Shown: positions 54,018 through 64,000 of the stretch, piece by piece | How the letters are laid out: every line of letters starts with the position of its first letter | How positions within the stretch are numbered: the stretch's first letter is position 1 | Assembly: GCA_964059195.1 (NCBI GenBank) | Contig: CAXKWD010000001.1 | Location: 161,002,532 to 161,066,531 of the forward strand | Source of the DNA: Ectobius pallidus | Taxonomy: Eukaryota > Arthropoda > Insecta > Blattodea > Ectobiidae | Length of the DNA: 64,000 bases | Reading direction: 5' to 3' | Notes under the pieces: generated by a model | What the model was told of the DNA's origin: nothing | Databases searched by the model: none | What the model saw: only the letters and a program-made list of their open reading frames with translations | Position numbers and translations under genes: made by a program

Positions 54018-55252
54018 CTAAAAAACACAATTCACAAATAAGGTATTGTTGTATGCTAATTTTAGGGTGAAATCTATAAACGCCTGCCAGGTAAGCTTTC
54101 TCTGCCAGTTCTCTGGAAAAACATTTGTAAAGGGCTCCATGTAAACAATTCCGGTTCCTGCTCTATACATTAACAAGTGAAATCTTTGCGAAAGGCAATT
54201 TTAGCAGGAGGAGGTTAGTAGAATATATTTAGCACGACCACAGTAAGAAATCACTATTGCCAATCAGGAGGTTTAAGGATGGAAAAGTGTGATTTTTTCC
54301 CGATATTTTTACTTTAATGAACTCCTGTGAAAGAATATTTAAAATAGTTATGAAGTAATGAAAAAAATCTTAGCAGGTACTATCAATATTTCATGAATGT
54401 ATAAGTTTATCATTCTTTTTGTCAAAATTAGGTTTTAAAACAATTTTTAAATATAAAATTAAACAGCTTAGAATTTTTTGCATTAGCCTAAACTTTCTTT
54501 CATTAGGCTGAATTTAAAGACAATAGTTTACTCCAAATAACAACGGAGGCCAGTAGCCTAATTCTGCGGAAAACGGTAATATTGATATGATGTAATTAAA
54601 TTATATCTCAATTAGAAGTTTGTTACGAACTTCCGAAAACATTCTTCTGCAGTAAAGACCATAAATGATTTCATATTACTAATTTGAAGCACAGAATTTA
54701 TATGAGTGTCATAATTTTCTGTAGCCTTTAATAATAGGCCTACCCTGATAAGAAACCTATTACCTATATTCTAATTCATCTTGAAAAACGGCGAAAAAGC
54801 TAACTTACTTTGAAATCTGTAGCACAGAGTCCCATGTTACTGTGCATTAACCCAACTTGAAGAGACAGGAAGAACATGGCGTCAGCGTTTTCCATACAGT
54901 GGACCATGCTGTTCACATAGAGCATCACAGCTGTTACATGCCGGGGGACTCGGAAACTGTACCTCAAGTCTTCCAGAGGAATCCCGTCCACTGACTGAAA
55001 GTGCTTTTTATATTTTGGGTTCTCTTTCAAAAACCTATAAAATATATTGTTAGAATGAATACATAACTGACATAGATACATTATTATAAATAAAGATATT
55101 AAATTCGGAATCGAAAGTGATCTATTAGTTTCCAGTTATTCGCAGAGGCCGTCATTGGTTTAAATTCCATTGAGGAAATACCATAGGGAGTTTTGTGATC
55201 CCGTTCTTCCCCACTGCCACTTATCAGGTAAAGCGTAAGAGAAGGCATTTCA

Positions 55253-55285
<33 letters not shown>

Positions 55286-57250
55286 TAGGGTTCGGATGTT
55301 TATGACATGACATATCATATTTTTAACCTGAACTCCGTTCTCGCCGCAAACACAAATTAAACACGAATTGCACAATTTTTATCCTAATCGGACCGTTTTT
55401 ATTTTGAATATAAAGTCATATTTTGGTAGTTCTTTTGGTCTTGGTCATATTTTGACCATATTTGTAACTTAACGGCATATTTAAATTAATAATTCGGTAA
55501 AAGAGCACAATTATACAGTATGATCGAGTTAAATTTTAAATGTATTTAATTAATTTATCGTTTATGCCAAATTAATAGTAATTTAGATTTTAAATTAATG
55601 CAACTGTTCATATTTTATAGGGACACGCGAGGTCCACAACATATTACGAGTATTTGGAGCTGATGAAGCGAGCAAACATGAGAAAATTCTTTAAAAATAT
55701 AAGTTCATTACAAGTAAAATTGTAAATCACCAAAATCGTTAAAAATTGATTAACTAAATGATTTATCTGATGTAACAATTTAGTGTCTGTAAACGTTTTA
55801 AATTGGGACATTTATTTTTTGAAAATACAGTACTTTTATTAGGTCGTATTTTGGATTTTTGGTCATATTTATTCATTTTAAGGGCATATTTTCAGTCATA
55901 TTTTCCACGTTTTTAGGTCACATTTTTATCCTGACCTCCGTTCTTGCTGAAAACACAAATTAAGCACGAATTTCACGCTTGTTATCCTAATCGGACAGTT
56001 TTTATTTTGCAAAGTCATATTTTGGGCTTTTTGTGGTCTTGGTCATATTTTGGCCATACTTGTAATTTAAAGTAATATTTCAGTTATAAATTTGGTAAAA
56101 GAGCACAATTATACAACGTATGTTCTACATGTCGAGTTAAATTTGAAATTTAATTAATTAGTTTAATGTTTATGCCAAATTAACTTAAATTTTGTCATTT
56201 TATAGAGACACGCAAGGTCTACAAAATATTACGGGTATTTGGAGCTGATGAAACGAGCAAACCGGTTCTTTAAAAATAGAAGTTCATTACACTGTAAACC
56301 ACCAAAATTGTTAAAAAGTCATTATCTGATAGAATTCATGTGATGTAAGAATTTAGCGCCTTTAAACATTAATTTTTTGAAAATACGTTTTTTATTAGGT
56401 CATATTTAGGATTTTTGGATCATATTATATTTAAGGGCATATTTTGAAGTCATATTTTCCACTTTTTTAGGTCATAAATATCTGAACCACAGTGATTATC
56501 AATAGGCCCATATCTTTATTTTATCAACACATAACCATAAAGCGTGCAAGATATTCAACGTAAAAAACTTCTAATCATCAAGATAAATATTTATTAACGA
56601 GGTTATGTTAACACGTATCTTTCATTGTATGGTTAACAAGATTGCATTTGAATTTTCAGTGATACTTGGTATTATTCAATACGTGTATGGAAAAGATGTA
56701 GCTCATAAAAAAACTATTTTGATATTTTAAGCTCTTAAAAATAGGGATATTATTACAAATCCGATAGTTGGCATATCCACTGACATGATTAGGTACTACC
56801 TTCGACACATTATCCTATAGCCTATTGTACTAATTAAAAGTACGTAGAATAACTGTACTTACTGAACGAAAGCATCGACACAGTTCGCTGGTGGCAGTTT
56901 CATGAATGCATGCCAAGTTTCATTTATAAACTTTTTCTCTTTGTTACTTAACTGATGTAGTTCATAGTCAAGAGCATTGCTGGCATTTATTAAATTACTC
57001 AGCTGCATCAACTGATAATTTAATCTCGAAGTGTTCGAACTACGAGGTTTTTTCAAAGTGTAATAAGATGCGGTTTTAGAATCCGGTTTCTGCCAGAAAA
57101 ACGGGAACACTTTCTGAAGGAAGTCTTTGAAAGAACATTCCATATTTTGGTCCAAGGATTTGACAGGACAATCCACATTTTGGTCCTCTTTTCCCTTGTC
57201 TTTACATCCCAGCATGTGAGGAAGATTAGCTCCCATATTCAGCATCTAAT
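53871..57250 (-). CDS. Globin gene, three exons, long N-terminal extension
   Basis: Haem-binding globin, expected to bind O2 or NO in the cytoplasm or at a membrane. Coding exons read 57245-56863, 55034-54809 and 54017-53871; joined they give 756 nt, 251 codons plus TGA, with no internal stop. Residues 1-97 are an extension without recognised domain; the globin fold runs from about 98 to 247. Visible landmarks: A-helix Trp111, CD1 Phe140, candidate distal His160 (PRHVTAV), proximal His192 (GLMHSN), and an H-helix WNKAL motif. Intron 1 interrupts a codon after its second base in the B helix and intron 2 lies between codons in the G helix, matching the ancestral globin B12.2 and G7.0 positions. 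An in-frame TAG just before the ATG, next to a good acceptor (57252-57251), implies a noncoding upstream exon. Met4 (57236), followed by Gly, is an alternative start. The frame is complete, unlike all surrounding coding debris. The subfamily (neuroglobin-, cytoglobin- or globin X-like) cannot be settled by eye. Confidence 0.86.
54018..54808 (-). other. Globin intron 2 (position G7.0)
   Basis: A 791-base GT...AG intron between codons 203 and 204. AT-rich; no open frame or repeat was recognised in it. Confidence 0.8.
54809..55034 (-). CDS. Globin exon 2 (helices B-G, haem pocket)
   Basis: Supplies the last base of codon 128 and residues 129-203. The acceptor is a T-rich tract ending TTTATAG|G (AG at 55036-55035). 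The donor is AAA|GTAAGTTA (GT at 54808-54807), phase 0. It holds the NPKYKKHF motif at the C helix/CD corner with Phe140, the E-helix His160 and the F-helix His192. The Phe-to-distal-His spacing of 20 is close to the 19 I recall for insect globin 1. All haem-contact positions I can place are occupied by canonical residues, so haem binding is expected. Confidence 0.85.
55254..55285 (+). repeat. (AAT)n microsatellite
   Basis: About ten AAT units immediately left of the hAT-like repeat in globin intron 1. Confidence 0.95.
55286..56491. mobile_element. Tandem hAT-like repeat in globin intron 1
   Basis: Begins TAGGGTTCGGATGTTTATGA exactly as the 10573 element and ends GTCATAAATATCTGAACCACA, a diverged version of its right end. 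Internally two related units (about 55286-55917 and 55918-56491) each carry CCTGAC/CTGAACTCCGTTCT, AACACAAATTAA, CTAATCGGAC(C/A)G and TTGGTCATATTT blocks. The join lacks internal TIRs, so the duplication arose after or during transposition. The left flank is an AAT repeat and no target duplication is clear. Confidence 0.75.
56863..57245 (-). CDS. Globin exon 1 (N-terminal extension and helices A-B)
   Basis: Encodes residues 1-127 plus two bases of codon 128. The extension has Cys14, Cys26 and Cys37, a hydrophobic-aromatic patch near residues 42-51 (FLQKVFPFFW) and a basic Ser/Thr-rich stretch near 65-74. The A helix begins near residue 99 with LSNKEKKFINETW, a typical globin opening. The donor is CA|GTAAGTAC (GT at 56862-56861). 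Upstream, a pyrimidine-rich tract ending in TAG gives an acceptor, so the exon probably begins at 57250 with five untranslated bases. Starting at Met4 would place Gly at position 2, as in acylated globins, but Pro at position 6 fits the N-myristoylation consensus poorly. Confidence 0.84.
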
Positions 57251-57419
57251 CTAGAAAGAAACAGCATTACAGTAACTTATTGCGTGCACTTCTTGATTTT
57301 TAAATGATTCTATAAATGTGCTTATAATATCACAATAAAATGCTAAATCATTTTACAAAAACTTAAAAATCCATACATAGCTGTATTCTACAATACTCAG
57401 TGGTAACTTACTTGTTGCA

Positions 57420-57830
57420 TACCGTTTACAACCAAGTCCACGCTATGTGAAGTTATAATTTCATTAATTTATAAAGTACTTGTACCGAAAACATAATATG
57501 AAAAAAAACTGAAACCATGACAGTTAAATTCATTATTGATTTGTAGGCCATGACTCTTAGAAACGACCTCCAATTTATTATTCTCCAATTTTTCTTTCTC
57601 AATTCGAAGACAATTTTTGGCAGTTTTGGCAAAATCACAAGTTCAACGTAAAGGTTTGTCTTTCACTAAAAGAGATTTGAACATATTATTTTTTGGAAGA
57701 AAGCGTTGAATTTTGTCGTCGAAGAACGCGCAAGACCACTGCCTTCCAAGAAGGCAAGACTGAACATCCTAATTACTTTATATGCAATAAATAAAAATAA
57801 TTGTAAGTTTTGAAATCTAAGATTCCTTTT
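57420..57830 (-). pseudogene. Possible degraded coding fragment upstream of globin
   Basis: On the minus strand one frame stays open for about 110 codons apart from a single TGA. It includes FFDDKIQRFLPKNN, then after the stop CDFAKTAKNCLRIEKEKLEN and SKSHGLQINNEFNCHG. This is unusual in such AT-rich DNA and suggests an old coding segment, either a mobile element or a relic exon. No family is recognised and it cannot be joined in frame to the globin start. Confidence 0.3.
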
Positions 57831-57996
57831 AATGCATTTGCATTTCAATCTTCATAAATTTCTAATTCTCTTTACGAAAACTATATATCGATGGCTTAGT
57901 GCACATATTAAATACAATTGTAGGGTTAAATGTGTTAAATGGAAATTTGGAAGCTCCTGAGGAGTATCTTCATTCTATATAACAGGGACAAGTAAA

Positions 57997-58018
57997 ATAT
58001 ATATATATATATATATAT
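57997..58018 (+). repeat. (AT)n microsatellite
   Basis: Eleven AT units just outside the Helitron array. Confidence 0.95.
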
Positions 58019-58071
58019 TCTGCTGGGGAAAAGTGTGGTAAGTACTTTTTCTGGGTGCACATTCGTGATAA

Positions 58072-60301
58072 TCTATATTAATAAAAGGAAGTGTCTGTCC
58101 TCCGTCTGTCTGTCTTCCGTCTGTCTGTCTTCCGTCTGTCTGTCCGCGATGCCCAGCGAAATCTACTCAACGCAGAGATCTGAAATTTTATACATAGGCG
58201 GACTAAAGGGTCGGAATGTGCACCTCGAAGCCGGAATTTTAATTTTCGCTTTAGTTCGTGAGTTATGAGTGAAAAACGGGCAGAAAACGTGTATTTTTTT
58301 GCGATTTCGAAGCATCAGTTTCAGTAATATATTTCAATGTTAAATCAATTACAGCTGGCTTTGGCTATTTTTGTCATCATACCTCATAGCCTACCTTGGA
58401 AATAAAAGCATCGCGATCGCTTGATTTTTTAAGTCCATCGTGAACGATTCATTTGTTTAGAGTGTCAAGGCCCGCAGATATATGAAATTTTCAACCTACA
58501 CGTAAGAAGGATATCAACATAGGCTTAATTATGGTCAAACATTGTTCGATTTGAACGAAACTCACTATACAGGGGTTTTCTGAGCCAAGGAACTGGAACC
58601 TGAGGTCGCTTTTCCTACCAGGGGACGCTACCTAATCGTGGAATACACTCCACGTGATTTAGGTGTTAATAAATATAATGATTTAACTATTATGCACTTA
58701 AGTTTAGAAATAATTATCGCGGGGGAAGCCGCGGGCATAATAATAAAAGGACGTGTTTGTCTGTCTGTCCGCGATGCCCAGCGAAATCTACTGAACGCAG
58801 ACATCTGAAATTTTAAACATAGATGGACGGAAAGGTGGGCGAATGCACCTCGAAGCCGGATTTTTAATTTTAGCTTTCGTTCGCGAGTTATGAGTGAAAA
58901 ACTGGCAGAAAACGTGATTTTAGCGCTGTCGAAGCATCAGATTTCAGTAATAGGCCTACATTTCAATGTCAAATCAATTGCATTTGGCTTTGGCTATTTT
59001 TGTCATACCGTGGAAATAAAAGCATCGCGATCGCTTGAATGTTGTAAGCCCACGCTGATGCATTTGTTTAGAATGCCAAGGCCCGTAGCCATACGAAATC
59101 TTCAACCTACACGGAAGAGGGATAATCAACATAGACCTAAATATGATTAAACATTGTTCGATTTGGACGAAACTCACTATACAGGGATTTTCTGGGTCAA
59201 GGAACTCGAATCTGAGATCGCTTTTGCCAGGCGACGCTATCTAATCGTGGTATGTAGTCCACGTGATTTAGGTGTTAATAAATATAATGATTTTCCTATT
59301 ATGCTCTTAATTTAATTTTTTAAAATAATTATCGCGGGCGAAGCCGCGGGCACATGCTATCTTAAAATAATAAAAGAACGTGTTTGTCTGTCTGTCCACG
59401 ATGCCAAGCGAAATCTACTGAGCGCAGAGATCTGAAATTTTAAACATAGATGGGCTGAAAGGTGGGCGAATGCGCATCGAAGCCGGATTATTAATTTTAG
59501 CTTTCGTTCGCGAGTTGTAAGTAAAAAACTGGCAGAAAACGTGATTTTAGCGCTGTCGAAGCATCAGATTTCAGTAATACATTTCAATGTTAAATCAATT
59601 GCAGTTGGCTTTGGCTATTTTTGTCATACCGTGGTAATAAAAGAATCGCGATCGCTAGAATGTTGTAAGCCCACGCTGGTCGATTCATTTGTTTAGAATG
59701 TCAAGGCCCGTAGACATATGACATTTTCAACCTACACGGAAGAGGGATAATCAACATAGACCTAAATATGGTTAAACATCGTTCGATTTGGACGAAGCTC
59801 ACTATACAGGGATTTTCTGGGCCAAGGAACTCGAATCTGAGATCGCTTTTACCAGGCGACGCTATCTAATCGTGACATGTAGTCCACGTGATTTAGGTGT
59901 TAATAAATATAATGATTTAACTATTATGCTCTTAATTTTTAATTCTTGAAATAATTATCGCGGGCGATCGCTTGATTTTGTAAGTCCATCCTGGACGATT
60001 CATTTGTTTAGAATATCAAGGCCCGAAGACATATGAAATTTTCAACCTACACGGAAGAGGGATAATCAATATAGGCCTAAATATGGTCAAACATTGTTCG
60101 ATTTGGACGAAACTCACTGTACAGGGGTATTCTGGGCCAAGGAACTCGAATCTGAGGTCGCTTTTACCAGGCGACGCTATCTAATCGTGGTATGTAGTCC
60201 ACGTGATTTAGGTGTTAATAAATATAATGATTTAACTATTATGCTCTTAATTTTTAATTTTTGAAATAATTATCGCGGGCGAAGCCGCGGGCACATGCTA
60301 G
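58072..60301 (+). mobile_element. Head-to-tail array of non-autonomous Helitrons
   Basis: Four copies of a roughly 600-base unit in direct orientation: 58072-58738, 58739-59359, 59360-about 59965, and a 5'-truncated about 59966-60301. Units start near AATAATAAAAG(A/G)ACGTGT and TCTGTCTGTCC and end in a GC-rich hairpin CGCGGGCGAAGCCGCGGGC and CACATGCTA(G). The array starts with TC after A (58071) and ends CTAG before T (60302): the Helitron signature (5' TC, 3' hairpin then CTRR, insertion between A and T). No Rep/helicase frame is present, so mobilisation must be in trans. The family assignment is inference from the termini. Confidence 0.75.
58096..58147 (+). repeat. (TCCGTCTGTCTGTCT)n minisatellite in Helitron unit 1
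   Basis: Three tandem copies of a 16-base TTCCGTCTGTCTGTC-type motif; the other units carry a single copy. It creates an artificial LSSVC peptide repeat. Confidence 0.85.
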
Positions 60302-60671
60302 TTAGGTAATAAAATGGATTTGTTAAATATGTAGAATTAAAGTTAAATTAAAATATTTTTCTTTGTGTGCCCCCCCCCCTTACCCACGGAGTGCCAAGCA
60401 ATTGAGCCTAAACCGCCAGTCAAACCAAATTTTGGTAACCATATGTGAAGTCTGTACGCCTTATATACATCCTTAGGGGATGTTGATGGTGTGACTTTTT
60501 TTTTTTTTAAATACAGTATTTAGCTTCATATTTACAACCTGCGTTTTACCCTGAGGGTATATCGCAGGGTATTTAGTCCAAAAGAATACATAGTATTTAC
60601 AAAATATTACATGTTGTCTGAGTTAGTGTTCTAGGGAATTACACAAACTAATCATTTTAAATTTTTAAAAG

Positions 60672-60676
<5 letters not shown>

Positions 60677-60726
<50 letters not shown>
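60677..60726 (+). repeat. (AT)n microsatellite
   Basis: Twenty-five AT units. Confidence 0.95.
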
Positions 60727-60728
<2 letters not shown>

Positions 60729-60896
60729 GCTGTGTAATTGTGTCTTTGTGTTTTAGCGCGGGATTGACCTAAGTGCGGATAGGTCTTATGTGCTATATTT
60801 TATTTATTGTGAGAAATTACTAATCATGAAGATGTTCTGATCGGAGTAGAAATTAATCTTTCACTGCTATTGACGCACATAGGCCTACGTGTCGCC

Positions 60897-60898
<2 letters not shown>

Positions 60899-60928
<30 letters not shown>
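60899..60928 (+). repeat. Poly(A) run of 30
   Basis: Thirty A after GTCGCCGC; possible retroposon tail. Confidence 0.9.
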
Positions 60929-60930
<2 letters not shown>

Positions 60931-61794
60931 TCGCAATGGCTAAAAATATTAACGTATTTACCCACACATTAAAATGGTTATTTGTGGAAATCAGCTATTC
61001 CAACAAAACGTTCTAATTTGATATCGAACTTATAACCCTCTAACGATGTTACGTAATCAATGCTTAAATTAAAATATTTATAAAACTTGAAATGTTTAAC
61101 CAACATTAGCTATGTTTTTACACAAGGAATACTTATTCGCTCTATTTATAACATATTGATTCATACTGAACTTGAAAACACGGATGGTAATAGTTTCTCT
61201 CCACAAGAAAGATTGTATAAGCAGATGGTCAGAGTGTGCTTACTGTGTGCATTAATATGTCGTTGTGCCCTCCGCGTGTCTTTCTTAAGAAATCTCTCGA
61301 TCCACAAGACTTCCCTTCATGTATAATTCATTCCAAATCTAAGGGCCGTAATATCTTCTCGCCTTTCCGATTTCTTCCTCTCATGTGAAAGTATTAGGCC
61401 TATACTTCGTATTTGTATTGGAATTAAAACACCAACACGCCTAACGAGATATATTCGAACAAATTTGATATTACACGAGCTTTAATAATTATATTCCGTT
61501 ACCCCTTACGATATGCATTTATGTTTCTACTTTCTCTTCATGCCGACCAATATAGAAATTTAAAAAAATCTGATACGAAACACATAACTTCCTCTGCCCA
61601 AATAACAGTTTTACCTCTTAGTGTAATATATTATGTGTGACATTCTCTTCATGTGAATTGTATGTGAAAACAAGCGAACATCACATCGCATCCCCGATGT
61701 AAACACAACCCAAATAATTCCTGATTAATGCACTCACATAACTTTTTTACCCTATGCATGGGCAATGCACCTGTATTACTTCACATTTTGATAA

Positions 61795-62290
61795 CGAATA
61801 AGAGGCCGTATTGCAAACAGTGCGTATTCACTTGTTTCAATACGATGCAAAGATTTATTGTTCACCAGGTAAGACTAACTTATATGAACGGTACCTGGCC
61901 TAAAACTACCCTTCAGATGATTTGTGCTAAAAATGTCTGAAATAAAAGTATTAGTTCTTAGTAGCCTGTAAGTACCTCATGTACAAAATTTAGGCCTAAA
62001 CAAAATCGTTACAGCCGTTTTCGAGTAACTCGCGAAAAACGAAAGTTTCTGCATGCAAAAGTGGCATTAAAAGTAAGAGAAAGTCGTGGCGATTTTGTGT
62101 CACATCCCTAGAAGACATCTAACCCAATTTTTTTAATACGATTTTCTGTTCTGGAGCTAGATTGTTAACAGTCACGCACAGACACACAGAGAGACACAGA
62201 CACACAGACACCCACCAGATATGTTTCTGAAATTAGTCTTTTTGGATTCAGAGGACTTCAAAACAAGAATAGGCCTACATATTAAAAACT
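61795..62290 (+). repeat. Dispersed repeat R3
   Basis: Shares GAGGCCGTATTGC-like and ATGTTTCTGAAA...GATTCAG(A/G)G...CTTCAAAAC-like blocks with about 49987-50160, and the first block with about 9000. The inside contains a GACACACAGAGAGACACAGA tract. Element class unknown. Confidence 0.5.
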
Positions 62291-62918
62291 CAACTTTGAA
62301 TTTCGGGAATAACACAACACTTCCTCTACCTGTTATACCTATGTTACGGGCAGAAGAAGTAAAAATTGTCTAGTGTTTATTATATAAATGGCAGATGAAT
62401 TGAAGAAAACTTTACATGTGATCTTGTTGATACAATCATTTCACGGTTTTTCGGTAAAAGTTAATGAATAATTTAGTGAGAAGGCAGCAGAATACCAGAC
62501 TTAATTTCATCCCTTAGAAGACTGTCAAGAGAGATATATTCTTAGATTAGTGAGACTAATAACGGAGATCATTTCCATATCCTCGAAGACTTGAGTGTGT
62601 ATTTGCAATTTAATTTCTCGCCACAGAGTAGTTAGAGCTCTAAGTGCATTGTAATGAGATACAGAGAGCGCAAACGCAATGCATGCTATTAAGCCTGTGC
62701 ACTTAATAATTCCGAAGTTCTACAAGGTGTTTCTTACAGAGAAATACTGTCTTCGTTACGAGATTTCTACGAATTTTAATGTAAGGAAACTCGTTATATA
62801 TACAAATAAAATCACTATTAATACTGCTATCCGGATTTAGCTGCGTCACATTATTAAAATCTAACGTAATTATGACATACAACGTGAATGTATTAAATTA
62901 GGAGTAGCAGTTCGGAAA

Positions 62919-62959
62919 CCGCTGATGATGCACTAAAAAAGTGCGAAACGGCCGTCCGG
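62919..62959 (+). ncRNA. Hammerhead ribozyme motif, Penelope-type
   Basis: Core CTGATGA (62922-62928), stem II GCAC/GTGC (62930-62933 with 62941-62944) closed by TAAAAAA, then GAAAC (62945-62949), a minimal stem III ACGGCCGT (62948-62955) and cleavage triplet GTC (62954-62956). The start of stem I pairs CCG (62919-62921) with CGG (62957-62959). The order of parts and the self-complementary stem III match hammerheads carried by Penelope-like retroelements, which are thought to cleave as dimers. One extra U (62929) before stem II departs from the canonical core and may reduce activity. No Penelope reverse transcriptase was recognised nearby. Confidence 0.7.
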
Positions 62960-62979
62960 ATCACCAAATGTAATTCTGG

Positions 62980-64000
62980 TTCGCAACGTCAAGTGTTTAA
63001 GTATTATATTTAAAAAAGTAAATTTATTGTTGTGATTTTCTTGTTAAATTTTTCAACTGTCAAATGCCTATATTTTTGCCTAAAGACAGTACAATAAGTA
63101 TTATATTATAGGCGTAATATATTATGCGCTAAACAATTCAGACCGTTTCTTCTACATGAGCACATAATATTTAATATTATAATAATTATTAATATTATTC
63201 GTATTAGTAAAATTTATATTAGTAGTCTATTCTAAGAATGTTGTAATAACATATTAAGAGAACACTGTAGGCCTAATTGTTATGTTTTCAAGGCAAATAA
63301 ATAAATAACTTAAACAAAAAGGCTAAATTATTTATTCAATTAACATGAATACATGTTACAATGAAAATATATTAAAAATTAGGTAAGATTCCTACAACTA
63401 TTTAACCTGGAGGTTATATATTAATTTTTGAATAATACATTCTGCTGAGAATTGTGCAGGAATAATATACGAAATGTAAATAAATCCTAATCAGAGGCAT
63501 ATGAATTTATATCACACAACATAGGCCTACATCCTTTGCAAAGGCTAAATAAATAAATTAGTTATGTAAGAAATTTAACAAGATCAGTTATAGGCAGTGA
63601 AGCATGCATAGGCTATAGTGTAATGAAAAGAATACAAGCAGAACATTCAGACAAGAAATAACTTTTTATGAGAGATATTCAATAAATTATTGATTGTATA
63701 ATGAACAAATTGAGACATTAAGCAAACGTTTCACCGGCAAATCCTAATAATACCAATCAGTTATGGAAAATTATATCCTCAAGTTACGGACTAATTTACG
63801 AAGAGGATTAAACATTACTTATTTAAAACAAAAACATTAAATAAAATATATTACCTACGAAAATTGCTTACATGTTCGCCATTTCTTTGATCTAAATCAA
63901 TTCGATCGTTTCGCTGTTCCGTTTCTGAAACACTTAGGGAAAGATCTTTTGCCTTTCAATAAGAGCTTGATTGAGACTCGAAGAAGACACGTGATACAAG
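62980..64000. other. Unassigned AT-rich stretch at the window end
   Basis: No exon or repeat recognised. Part of it could be the remainder of the element carrying the hammerhead motif. Confidence 0.4.

Larger units (their letters stand above)
55035..56862 (-). other. Globin intron 1 (position B12.2)
   Basis: A 1828-base GT...AG intron splitting codon 128 after its second base. About two-thirds of it is a tandem hAT-like repeat (55286-56491) inserted next to an AAT microsatellite (55254-55285). Confidence 0.8.

Noticed and set aside
58035..58268. Protein with a repeated LSSVC motif
   Set aside because: The repeat is a CTGTCTGTCTTC-type minisatellite inside a Helitron unit.
1..64000. CRISPR arrays, operons, toxin-antitoxin or phage-like systems
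   Set aside because: Repeats are microsatellites or eukaryotic mobile elements; splice sites, SINEs and LINEs show this is nuclear eukaryotic DNA.

Overview
This is a eukaryotic, intron-bearing, AT-rich (roughly one-third G+C by eye) nuclear window packed with dead transposable elements. There are no operons, no bacterial-style genes and no long open frames. LINE tails, tRNA-derived SINEs, hAT/Tc1/Harbinger-like miniature elements, a Helitron array and a Penelope-type ribozyme motif point to an arthropod. A cockroach or termite (Blattodea) is my best guess, but it is inference only. One 200-base run of N (43541-43740) is an assembly gap.

The only convincing host protein-coding gene is a three-exon globin on the minus strand (57245 down to 53871). 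Its splice sites fall at the two classical globin intron positions (B12.2 and G7.0), and the joined frame of 251 codons is uninterrupted. It carries the A-helix Trp, CD1 Phe, distal His and proximal His, plus an unusually long N-terminal extension of about 97 residues. A tandem pair of hAT-like repeat units sits inside its first intron.

Layout: 1-3900 has no recognised feature. LINE and SINE debris lies at 3901-5463. Mostly unassigned AT-rich DNA fills 5464-10572. A complete hAT-type miniature element with target duplication is at 10573-11190. SINE and LINE tails are at 12193-14836. A broken coding remnant of unknown family is at 17072-17436. Dispersed repeats, SINEs and a Harbinger-like palindrome occupy 19084-23212. 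Two unrelated LINE 3' ends abut at 24962-26030. Two hAT elements and a Tc1/mariner-like hairpin lie at 28693-35915. A nested SINE-in-repeat structure is at 36640-37390. A SINE cluster and the gap fill 40220-43740, and a long-TIR element is at 45867-46223. SINEs are at 51190-53235, the globin gene at 53871-57250, a four-unit head-to-tail Helitron array at 58072-60301, and a hammerhead-ribozyme motif of Penelope type at 62919-62959.

Apart from the globin gene, the content is explained by several generations of mobile-element insertion, tandem duplication and decay. A striking global signal is the palindrome TAGGCCTA, which occurs far more often than base composition predicts.
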